DNA from: Tetradesmus obliquus
Lineage: Eukaryota; Chlorophyta; Chlorophyceae; Sphaeropleales; Scenedesmaceae
Direction of reading: 5' to 3'
Length of the DNA: 64,000 bases
Assembly: GCA_030272155.1 (NCBI GenBank)
Contig: CP126193.1
Coordinates: 2,356,001 to 2,420,000, forward strand
Both the position numbers and the translations under genes were made by a program. Numbering within the stretch: position 1 is the first letter of the stretch; the number at the start of each line of letters is the position of its first letter. Under the pieces are notes generated by a model. The model saw only the letters and a program-made list of their open reading frames with translations. It was not told where the DNA came from and did not search any database. Positions 1-10,219 of this stretch are shown one piece after another.

Positions 1-729
1 GGTCAAGAAATAACAACATAACACAATGACAACAGGTTATGTGCCACGTGGCTGAAGAAGGTGGTGATGGCTGTCAGCAGCGCAGCCTCAGCCTCCACGC
101 CTGCGACAACAAGCAGTACATGGCACAACATGATGTGACAATGTAGCCTAAACCTACTTGCTGAGTAAATGAGAAATCACATGTCGGCTGCCAGCAGCTC
201 GGCTTCAGCCTTCACATCTGCGGCAGGCCATGAAATAACAACATAACACAACGACAATAGGTTATGTGCCCGCGCGGCTGAAGAAGGTGGTGATGGCTGC
301 CAGCAGCTCAGCCTCAGCCTCCACACCTGCGGCAGGTCATGAAATAACAACATAACAAAACAGAGATACGACATTACAGAACAGAGATACGTTATGTGCC
401 CGACAGCCGAAGAAGGTCGTGATGGCAGCCAGCAGCTCAGCCTCAGCCTCCAAACCTGCAGCAAAGCCAACACGAAGCAGGGCATGAAAGCCCACAGCGT
501 ACAACATAATGCAGAGGTGTAGTGACCATGTCGATCCATGTAGGGTACCAGCAGCTCAGCCTCACAATCCACACCGCAAGGAACGTAGGACACATGCGCA
601 TGCATTGCGCAACATGCTGCGCTGCGCTGCGTGCCCACCTGGCACGCCCACGATGTCCATGTTCCACTGGTAGTGCTCCCGCCGCCTGCCGCGCGTCATG
701 CGCTCGTAGCGCCAGCACTGGCGGCAGCA

Positions 730-761
<32 letters not shown>

Positions 762-2084
762 CAACACGCAGTCATTCTAATGTTCTGTAAAATCGTGTTG
801 ACGGAGAATGCAGCGCAAAGCATGAGCAGCGATGTCCTGGCATATGCTGCTGCTGTTGCCTTGCCCGAACCTAAGCGACACGTGCTGTTGCTGCCGTTGC
901 ACAGTCAGTATGACGATTTGCCTGTAGCATACTTGTCACAGCTGTCCAGCCTGCAGCAGCGGCAGCTGCAGTGATGTCCTCGATCCTGCTGTTGTTCCTG
1001 TCCTTGCTGCTGCTGCTGCTGCCTGCTCACCTGCCCCACTATCCACCACTTTGCAGGCAGTGCCAGGCCCTTGCCCTTGCCCAGCACCAGCCGGGCCAGG
1101 CTGGGCGTGATCTCAGGGCGCAGCGCGACACGCCGCCCACCCTTGTCCTGCAAGCCAGCAGCAGCAGCAGCAGCAGCAGGACGTGCAGTAGGTTGATGTG
1201 CAGCAGCACGCGCAGAGCCACATGTGGTCAAAGGAATGCATGGCTGTTGCTGGGTGCTGATGCCAATGCCATGCAAGTGCAGTATACATTCAGCAGCTGG
1301 AGCACACTGAGGTTGTGCTGTTTGAGCAGATCTGACCAAGACTGTACGACACTGCTGCAAAGTTCACAGCAGCTTTCACACCTGGAAGTTGTACAGCTGG
1401 TCGGTGATCTCCTCTCCCGCTTTCCTGACAAAGAGCTCCTCGCTTTCTAGCACAGGCACGTCAAACTGCTCAAAGCCAAAGAGCTGCGCAACTGCTGCCC
1501 ACTCGCCAAACAGCCAGTTGCGCAGGCGCATGTCTTCAGGGTAGAAGTCACGTGTGCCTGCAGGGCAAGGGGTTGAGCAGAAGTGCAGAACAGGCAGGGC
1601 CGTCAGTTGCAGCAGGGTATGCATTCAAAGAGCGTCATAGAACCTGGCATGAGTGGGTTTCAGCCAACACAGAGCAGCTAGGGGGCTGAAAGCATGACAA
1701 ATTCAACATACGCAGCCTTTCAAACGCCGCCACCAATTGGCATCATTCAGCTGATGCAGCGCATAGTGTACTGCAGGGTAGCCGCTTTGGCACTGATACG
1801 GACAGATGATCGCAACGCCTGCTTCCTGTCCATGCAGCTGCTGAATGGTAGATGTCACAAGAGCAGCCATGTCCGCCACTGCAGCTCTGCAGGCAGGTGC
1901 AAGCTAAGGCCTAGCACAGCTAGCTTGCTGCACATTCTTTTTCTTAGGACCATGGCCAGGCTTGTGTGCCAGTGGCCTGACCAGCACACACCACCAGCCA
2001 TTTGGTCAATGGGCCATTGGCTGACTGGTTTCTGCTGCTTACCTCGTGGGGGGCTTGTGTCCACCATCTCTTTGCTGCTTGTGC
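1..2084 (-). CDS. Histidyl-tRNA synthetase, 5'-truncated copy, continues beyond window start
   Basis: This is the N-terminal part of a class II HisRS, identical to the intact gene at 31825-36923. Visible exons are 1382-1557 ([17 protein letters not shown], motif 1 region), 1031-1147 ([14 protein letters not shown], motif 2), 639-717 ([17 protein letters not shown]) and the end of exon 2, 2043-2084. The 2084/2085 joint cuts exon 2 and replaces the transit-peptide exon and promoter with sequence from downstream of the Alfin gene. A Met at 2067 (MVDTSPPRG) stays in frame and could still start a cytosolic-type enzyme, but no promoter is evident. The C-terminal exons would lie left of position 1. 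It is either a broken gene copy or an assembly product. Confidence 0.85.
46..580 (-). repeat. Tandem partial copies of HisRS exon 6 (copy 1)
   Basis: Five decaying copies of the 5' end of the exon encoding [15 protein letters not shown], each with its 3' splice site and a following AATAACAACATAAC-type stretch, lie at about 46-105, 182-228, 271-335, 401-464 and 546-580. They sit inside the intron preceding that exon. The same array is at 34411-34945. Confidence 0.85.
2080..2084. other. Rearrangement joint with 5-bp microhomology
   Basis: Sequence left of this point follows the 36xxx block and sequence right of it follows the 51xxx block. TGTGC is shared by both parents (36445-36449 and 51034-51038), so the exact crossover can fall anywhere in these five bases. 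The joint lies inside HisRS exon 2 and about 237 bp downstream of where the Alfin stop codon lies in the other copy. Confidence 0.9.
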
Positions 2085-3530
2085 ATGCTTGCCCGCCTCA
2101 GGTACAGTGTGACAGTGCGGATTCTCAACAAAATTGTGCAGGCCACACCCGCATGTATCTATGTGAAGCAGCAGCAGCGCTGTCAATGTTCCCCGCAGCA
2201 GCTGCTGGGCAAAGTTATGTATGCTCTACTGGCTGGTTGTTATTGTGACCTTGCGGGTGTGAGTTGCTGGGAGGACTGGCATCGATGCCGGTGTTGTGAT
2301 TGCTGTTGTGCTGGCCTTTTCTGCATCATAGCAAGTTGCGCTGCATGCGGAGGCACCAGGCATCAGCTGCCTCAAAGTGAATTGTACGTACAACATGTTG
2401 GGTCAGTTGGCATGAGTTGATCTTGCAATTGCCGTGCAAGAACTGCAGTAACACGCTCAAGCACTTGGCGCTGAGGCATGCTCAACATTGGACTTCCTGA
2501 TTGTGCAAACATCTGCATATGGCATCACAGCACGTGGCTACATCCCAGCTGTCACGTGTGAGCTAGACCTGGTAGGCACCTCCTGCTTGTGTCCATCCAT
2601 GCAGCGCCGTGTGACCTTCCACATGTGGCTTTGACAAGCGTGCACATAGGGGGCCATTGCATGCTGCAGCCTCAACCTTATTAAACTTGAGTGTGATGAT
2701 GGATTGGTGCTATGGTGGCTGCTCTGCGCAACAGCGGCATTCTCTCTGCTGTTCGCATGCGCAGGTGTGCCACTGGCAGTGCGAAGAACAGGCTGTGTCT
2801 TGTACATTGCACGCGTGTACACGCTGCAAAATCCATGCGACTCTGTCTGCTGGTGATTTAACATCATGATGGCACTTTACTAGAGTGCAGGTCTGGGGCC
2901 GTTGCAGCCTTAAGTGCCAGGAGCCTCAGCTCAGTTTGACAACTTGACCGCAATCAAGCTTGGTAATCCTCCGACTGATGTTTGAGGTCACCTCACGCGG
3001 TGGCATGCCATGACTGCATCAAGCGATGGCTGCACATCATCATTCGTTCGTTACACCACTGCTGCAATCACCAGGGATCACGCCCACACTCAATGCTGCT
3101 TATGGCACAGCGCAGTGCAAAGCACTAGTAGATCCAGTGTTTGCCACACCGCGGGTCAACTTGGAGATGGCTTGCTGCTGACATAAGATGCAGAGAACCA
3201 GCCAGCTTTAAGCATCCACCATGGTCACCAGGCAACCCAGCAGCTGCTGCTGCGCTGACAGTCCGACTACTAACATTCAATCAGGCTACGCCCACTTGCG
3301 AGATGCATGCATTGCGTGCCGTGCCAGCAGCACACCGACTGCGTCTGCAAAAAGACAGCAACACAGCACGCCGACAGCCTCACCATCAACTGCTGCATCA
3401 GTGACCTGAGCAGCCTAGCGCTGACCGCACAAGCTTCACGACACCCGCGCCTGTCATCGTTAACCACTGCAACATCAACTTTCTTCACCTGCTTCCAGCA
3501 GGAAACAAAGCACCATCCTCGCCATCCAGC
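2085..3530. other. Gene-free stretch (copy 1)
   Basis: I see no ORF with protein-like composition or coherent splice phases. By position it is the region downstream of the Alfin gene (deleted in this copy) and of the minus-strand PDI gene, so it probably holds 3' UTR and spacer. Confidence 0.6.
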
Positions 3531-5840
3531 TCACAGCTCCTCATCGTCCTCATCGGCGTCGCTCTTGGCAGCAGCAGCAGCCTCAGGCTTCTCAGTGAAG
3601 GCAGACAGCACGCTGACCTTGGCGGCGAAGCTGTCCACCTTGCCGGCCGCCACGCTGCCGGAGTCGATCATGCGCTGCAGGCGGCCCTGCTCCTTCTCAA
3701 AGTACTCCACGCCCTGCAGCAGCAGCAGCAGAAGGAAGCACAACGTTGAGATCTTGTGGAGCAGTCGGAAAGCACACTGTTTACATGCAGCACACGGCCC
3801 TGGCCCTCCTCCTCATATATACTCTGCGTCCTGCAGCGGCAGCATAGGCATGCTGCCGCTGCAGGGCAGCATAGGCATCAAACTGATGATCAACCTGACA
3901 TACCTCCTCAACCACCCGTGTAAAACCCTCACACCACTCCATGCATGCCTCCTGCACAGCATCCCATGCCCGCCATCCACCCCACCCAACCACACCCACT
4001 CACCCTGGCCAGCGCCTTCTCAATCGCCTCCACGTACAGCTTGGCGTTTGCGGCCTGCTCCTTGTCCACCTTGGCAGCAGCAGCCTTCACGTCAGCCGCC
4101 ACCTTGTCCTTGTCAGCACCCTCAGCCACAAAGGCCTGTGCCAGCTTGTCCAGGGCCTCCACGCGTGCAAAGCCCTTGTCAGCATCAAGCTTCTCCTTGA
4201 TGAACTCCAGGAAGGCATCCAGGCTGCGGCCCTTGTTGTAGCTGTGAAACGTTAAGCAAAAGTAACAGACAGATATAACAAAACATGAGAACGATTGTGA
4301 CAAGATGACACGGAGCAATAGATGAGACGAGCACTGCAGCGCACAAGAACTGGTGTGTGTCACGCTGCCCCTGTGATACTAACTGCGCTGTCCAGCATGA
4401 CCAACAGCGCACTGGCTGTGGGACATCACTCGAGTGGTCAAAGCAGTGTACCATGTGGTGCAGTGCTTCGAACAGTCAGTGATGCGCCACAGCTAGTGCA
4501 CGGTTAGCCAATCTGGGAATCCCTTGTGCTGCACAGTGATGTCCCCTGCTGTGTGCTGTTTATGAGATGTCATGGTGAGGTCAATGATGAGAAAAATTAG
4601 ATGCACTGACACGCTGATTGACATGTGATTAAGCTGTACGCAACCACTGCTCTGGTTTGCTGCGCAACAGGTTAACGGCCCAATCAACAAGCGCCGCGCG
4701 CTGCCACTCACGCCTCGGCTGCGTCGGTGGTGACTGGCTTGCCGCGACTGAACCACTTGATGGTGGGGAAGCCAGACACGCCAAAGCGCTCGCCCAGGCT
4801 GCGGTGGCTGTCAGCATTCACCTGCGCGGCAGCAGCAGAGCAGCGAACACCACAGCAGCAGCAGCAGCAATGCAGCAGCAACATCAGCAAGGGTGCACAG
4901 GAAGCGGGTCGGCTCCTGCAAGCATGGGTAAGCAGCGCATCGCGCTTGATCCTCTTGCATAGCTTGTACATAGCTACGTGCCGCCTGATCAGTGCCGGAT
5001 ACATATAAAGTCACACGCCAAGCACACCAAGGCTCTCGCCACAAACCTTGGCGATGACCACGCGGTTCTTGAGGCTGGGGTCCTTGGCGATGGCCTCGCC
5101 CAGCTTCTTGTACTCGGGCACCAGGTGCTTGCAGTGGCCGCACCTGACCAGCAGCAGCAGGCGCAGCAGCAGACACAGCAGTCGCAGGCGCAGCAGCACC
5201 AGGCGCAGCGGGAGCAGCAGCAGACTACTGTAAGCATATGCATATGCATATGCATATGCATATGCTGTACCATATGGTACAGCCTACAGGATGGTGATTG
5301 GCTGGAGGTCTGTTTACGAGCATGTTCACAAGATCACAGGGTGGGAGCTGAGGATGGTCATGAATCAGGGCAGCTGACTCACATGGCGTGCAACTGCTGT
5401 GGCGGTTGGCAGATCGCAGCAGCAGGGCAGCACATGCTGCGCTGGTGAGGGAGCTAGCAGCATGCCAGCGCTTACCAGGGAGCGTAGAACTCCACCAGAG
5501 CGTGCTTTGCGCCATTCACAAACTTGTCGAAGTTGTCGGGGGCTGCAGGGGAAGACAGCAAGAAGCAGCAGGTTCATAAGCCTCATCGCTGCAGGATCAG
5601 CTCTCAAGCAGCGCCAAAGTCTTCCGGCATATACCACTATTATGATGCGTCGCCTGCCACTCAAAGGCAAACAGCGATGACTGCCCGCTGCATTGCTGTC
5701 CTGCCTCCCGATGCTTCCACCCGCGACCAAGGCCAAGACTCACTCAGGTCCTGCACGCCAGGTAGGCTCTCGGTGGGATCACCGCTAGCAGAGACCACTG
5801 CAACCAGCGCAGCAAGCGCTGCGACGACCAGGAGCTTCAT
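3531..5840 (-). CDS. Protein disulfide isomerase, one thioredoxin domain plus ERp29 C-domain
   Basis: Six exons, 5744-5840, 5476-5542, 5047-5143, 4712-4821, 4004-4241 and 3531-3713, join in phase to 263 aa. Residues 1-20 (MKLLVVAALAALVAVVSA) are a signal peptide. The thioredoxin domain carries the active site WCGHCK, split by the intron after the Trp codon, and the cis-Pro motif GFPTIKWF. From about residue 130 a helical Lys/Ala-rich ERp29-type domain follows. The C-terminus DEDDEEL is an unusual variant of KDEL, so ER retention is inferred rather than shown. Plant and algal relatives of this architecture oxidise or isomerise disulfides of secretory proteins in the ER. The complete gene is repeated at 52485-54794. 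Confidence 0.9.
5234..5283. repeat. CATATG hexamer array abutting a 20-bp palindrome
   Basis: About five CATATG units (5234-5265) run straight into the perfect palindrome GCTGTACCATATGGTACAGC (5264-5283), inside the PDI intron between exons 2 and 3. It could extrude as a cruciform or fold as an RNA hairpin. The copy is at 54188-54237. Confidence 0.9.
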
Positions 5841-6480
5841 GGCTGGTTCTTGGGTGTGCACAGGAGACAGTGCCTGTGCCTTAAAATGGGAGCTTGCTAC
5901 GCTACGACAGTGCCGATGTGAAACGACAATGTAGCTGGCCCTGGCTGAGGGGCGATCATACAAGCAGGTGCAACATGTGTTCGTGAGGCCGGGGCTCAGG
6001 CTCCAGGTGTCACACTCGTCCGGCCAAAAATGCAAATTCAAGACTAAATGCGTCTAGTTTGCGCTAAGCTTTGTTCATAGTCGTGTCTGCACATGGTAGC
6101 GAAAGGCCGTACAAAGCTTCCATGTGTTCGGCCGGTGAATCTCGCCATGGCATGCGCCTCCGATTTCGCCTAAGCTATAGACTTACACAATCGTCCTGAC
6201 ACTGTGTTGGGCAGCAGGTACTGCCGCACAAACGTTGCTGCAGCCGTTGACACATGGGCCAGCTGCTGCAGCACCCCGAGCACATGGCCTGGTCATATGG
6301 CAGACGCATGCACAGCATCACTGGTAAGCAACCAATAAATTAAACTGTCAGGTACAAGGCGTGTGTGAAATCCCCATTGACATGCAGCAACGGTTACACA
6401 GGTGTACTGTCCTGGACACCGCAGTACCGCTAGTGACGCCATGGTGACGTGGGTCTACAGCACCATCATCCCTTCAACCA
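5841..6480. other. Promoter side of PDI and 3' region of EXS gene
   Basis: There is no coding signal. The stretch holds the upstream region of the PDI gene and the 3' UTR of the EXS gene. A minus-strand TGTAA polyadenylation motif (TTACA at 6394-6398) lies 83 bp past the EXS stop codon. Confidence 0.6.
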
Positions 6481-9400
6481 TCATGCCTTCAGCAATGGCA
6501 CAGCTACTGCTGCGCCCTCCTGCAAGCTGTTAGCATGCGCATGCACGTGGCCCCTGAGCAGCCCATGCAGGTGCATCTTCACATCAGCCCGGTCGCCGCC
6601 AAATGCCACACCATCAGACGACGCTCCCCTGCTAGCACCATGACCAGCAGCAACAGCAGCAGCATGCTGCGCAGCGCCATTAGCCAACACCATCACATCG
6701 CCGCTTTTACTTGTGACCAGCCCATCCTCCAGTTGGCTTGTCAGCAGCCCCAGCTTGCGCGTCTCGCTCTCCACGCGCACAAACACCCACTGCCAGCGCC
6801 GCAGCACCTCCAGCAGCGCCACGGCCAGCAGCACCTCGTTGTGTGCCTCCAGGTCACCCAGCAGCCTAGCGGGCAGAGAAAATATGACGCCAGGAGCAGG
6901 AGCAGCAGCAGCAGCAGCAGCAGCACGGCAGCAGTCAGTTAGTGCTCAGCCAGCAGCAACACATGCATGAAGCAGGACGTGCCTCATGCTAAAAGAGCCC
7001 TGCTGGCAGCTGTTGACAGAGGAATTGCATTTTGCATGTAAGCTGTTGCTTGCGCAGAGCAACCCGAGGTGCACAGCTGAAAATCCGGTGCAGCACCTGA
7101 CACACAGTGATCCACTCTGCTAGCGTGACAGTGCAGGCTAGCCTGCTGCTGCACAAGGCTGTCCACAAGCAGCCAGCTGTGTCTTGCCAGCAAGATGAGC
7201 AGCCAGGCTAGCCAGCACTGTGGCTGACTAGCTCAAAACCACACTAGCAGCGCACTGCCTGTTCTGGCCCTGGCAGCAGCAAGTCATTCGCACCTGTGGG
7301 CCCAGGTGAAGCGCAGCAGCAGGTTGGACAGCAGCAGCCAGGCATACCAGCCGCTGCTGTAGGTGTGGCTGCCCTTCAGCGCCGGCAGCCGCAGCGGTCC
7401 AAACTTGCGGCCACCTGCAGCAGCAGGGCAGCAGCAGCAGCGTGAAGCAAGTCATGCTGTGCTGGTGCCACCCAGCAGTTGTGCTAGCTGCTCCTGGCAG
7501 GGATGCAGGAGTGTTGCCATGCACAGCAGCGGCAGGTAGACGCAGGTGTGATGTCAGCGCTGGTGCAGGTGCAATTGCCGCACCACCGCCGCACGCTGGC
7601 ACCTGCTCCGCGCGAAGTGGCTTCGCTGCAGCAGATACCAATCATAATCCTTGCGCACTGCACAGCCGCAAATCAAACTGCAGCTGCCTCCTGCACGCTC
7701 ACACGCATCTCACACACGACGTGGGCGCGCTCTGCCCTGTCAAAACATACATTACCAGCTGCCTTAACCCATTCCTGCTCAGCGCTCATTGTACTGCATG
7801 ATCAATGGCATGTCCAAGTCCTGCTCCACGTGCTAATACTGCGTCCACATACACATCCACATCCACATACGCATACGCATACACAACTTAGTCCTGCTCA
7901 GCGCTCACCGTACTGCATGACCCAGGGCATGTCCCAGTCCTGCTCCACGTCCCAGTAGAAGGAGTAGCATGAGTTGAGCAGCATGGTGACCACCCACAGC
8001 CGCTTCCACGCAAACAGCTGCCTGCACACAGCCCAACACAGGAGCAAGGAATCAGCAAGCAATCAGCAATGTGCCAGCAGCAACGCCAGGTGGCTGGCGG
8101 GTCCACGCAAACAGCTGCCTGCGCGCAGCCCAACACAGGAGCAAACAATCAGCGGTGTGCCAGCAGCAACGGCGGGTGGCTGGCGGGTGGCTGGCGGGTC
8201 CATGCAAACAGCTGCCTGCGCGCAGCCCAACATTGTGTTAACACAGGATCAGGCAGACAGCAATGTGCCAAGAGCAACTGCAGCTGGCTGGTGGACTGCT
8301 GCAGCATCCGCTGCTGGTGGTGCCTTGGCTGCTGTGAGCGGCTGTGATGTGGCGACTGCTGCCACTGCGAAGCATGCACCCCAGAATGCACAGCAGAGAA
8401 AGGAGGGCTCAACACTGCCACTCCGCTGGCAACTTTTCACAGCCGGCTAGTACGCTGGCTGCTTTGAGGCTGATGTGTCTCCCCACACTGCAGATGCTGT
8501 GTGCTGCTGCGCACTGCCGCACTGTAGCATGACACCATGCAAGTGATGATATACACTGCTGCCAACTGCCGCTGTTGCTCACTTGTGCACATGGTGCTCA
8601 TGCTCAAATGCTGTGAGGATCAGCGCCGGCAGCGACGAGGCGTACTTGAGCGCATTGAACAGCTGGCTGCGCGGCCCGCCTGCCCTCCACACCGAAATGC
8701 ACTGCAGCATTCGGATGGCAAAGGGCAGCACTAGCGCTGCCAGCGATCCTAGCGTGAGGTAGCCGCATGACGACGCTGCTGTTGCTGAGTAGGGGTGCAA
8801 GGGGTGGGCCAGGGGACCTGCAGGCAAGAGCGGCAGAAGCAGCAGCGGTTTTGGTGGACGATGTCCAGACGGAATCAGATGTAGATCCATTCACGTCTGC
8901 TGGCGGTCGGCAACACGTAGCAAGTTCTGAGACAACGGCTGATGGAAAGTACTATCTTTGCAAAGCGCTGTTGCAGGTGTGTCCTGCCTGCTGATTGCTT
9001 GACGGTTGGGCCATAGCCTGCATGCTCACTCACCGTGCAGCATCAAGCAGACACTTCTTGTCACGTCGCTGCTGCTCTTTGCCAGTGATGTGAGCATATC
9101 TGCCAACAGGAAGTCTGCCCAGCCCACTGGCTGCAGCGGAACCAGCACCTTCAACGCTGTGCGTGCAAAGAACATCCGGGACTGCTTCCGCATCACGTTG
9201 GCTGGAAGCAGCAGCACAAAAGCTAGGCTGAGGTACAGCAGCGGGGGCACCAGCAGCGGCGCCAGCGGCGGTTGGCTTGCAGGAACGCCTGGTGCTGCCG
9301 CTGCAGCTGCACACAGCGTTGAGCACAAAGCCAGCCCTCCAAATACGAGCCATGTGAGCACCATGCATGCGCTGTAGATGTCTTTGGATGGAGCCAGCCA

Positions 9401-10002
9401 TCTCCGCTCTGATTCTGGGAAACAAGCCTCAAAAGCAATTTGCCGCTGCTCAAAGTGTGCTACTGCTTGTGCCCACAGCCACAGCATCAGTAGCGGAGGC
9501 CCCAGCGGTTGGAAGTACGTCCATAGCAGCTGCACGTGACGCTTATCCAACGCCTTGGAGTGCTGCAGGATGAGCACTACGCACAGGGAGGTCCATGCTG
9601 CTGTGATAAGGAGCTGCACCTTGTGCCTGCAGGACTGTCTCTGCATGTGCTGCTGTTGGCGATCTAGCAGCTGAAGTACGCAGTTGAAGACATTCGTAAA
9701 AGTGTGTGTGAGCTACGTGCGTGCAGCAATCGTCAACAGTGGCTAGCAATAGCTTTCTTGGTGTGTTCGCAGCATGCGGGTCCCACGTAAATGCGACGGC
9801 ACGCCTGTCTCATAGGCAGCTGATACAAAAATCATATTGTGGGCGCAACTTTGTCAGCTTGTGAGTGACTGAGCAGCCTTGCGACCTGCTGAAATGCGTT
9901 CCGGCACGCCATCACCAAACCCTTGCGCCGTGCAGCGCAGTGAAGTACGCACCACTGGTGCCGTTGTGCAAAAGGAACGCTAAACGCGTCAGCATCAGCC
10001 AT
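6481..10002 (-). CDS. EXS-domain membrane protein (SYG1/XPR1/ERD1-like)
   Basis: Six exons, 9953-10002, 9034-9626, 8583-8748, 7909-8021, 7294-7414 and 6481-6865, join in phase to 475 aa. EXS-family landmarks are present: FAIRMLQCISVWR, LFNALKYASSLPALIL, SFYWDVEQDWDMPW and RRWQWVFVRVESE. Several hydrophobic segments precede them, e.g. LLMLWLWAQAVAHFE. No SPX domain is visible, so this is the short ERD1-like form rather than full XPR1. Family members export phosphate or act in Golgi membranes; which applies here is inference. The start is chosen because the small exon MADADAFSVPFAQRHQ joins the next with a completed Trp codon. The last 90 residues are not conserved-looking. Identical gene at 55435-58956. 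Confidence 0.85.
7773..8235 (-). repeat. Partial copies of EXS exon 4 ends
   Basis: 7773-7838 is a diverged copy of the donor end of exon 4 (original about 7892-7958). 8102-8136 and 8200-8233 are copies of its acceptor end (original 8007-8042), spaced about 98 bp. They fill the flanking introns. The copy in the second block is at 56727-57189. Confidence 0.8.
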
Positions 10003-10219
10003 GTGCTGACCTTTTGCTGACAATCCAAGCCCCAACCGAAAGTCAACCGACCACAAATGATGGGAGAAGCATGAACCGCACAACAACCTCTGTTTTTGAA
10101 CACCTCACGCTACTACATGATACTGTTCCAAGTCAAGCACCACCTGGCATGATTGACCAGCGGCAGCAGCAGCAGCAGCAGCAGCAGCACCGCAACTAGA
10201 GTGACATCAGAAAATCAGC
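10003..10219. promoter_or_regulatory. Divergent promoter between EXS and XEG113 genes
   Basis: The two start codons lie 217 bp apart and face away from each other, so both 5' UTRs and core promoters must share this stretch. A CAG run (10162-10188) sits in the leader on the XEG113 side. No TATA box is convincing. Confidence 0.6.

Noticed and set aside
2046-2420. 124-aa plus-strand ORF spanning the 2084 joint
   Set aside because: It crosses a rearrangement joint and runs opposite to HisRS; Cys-rich composition comes from TGC repeats.
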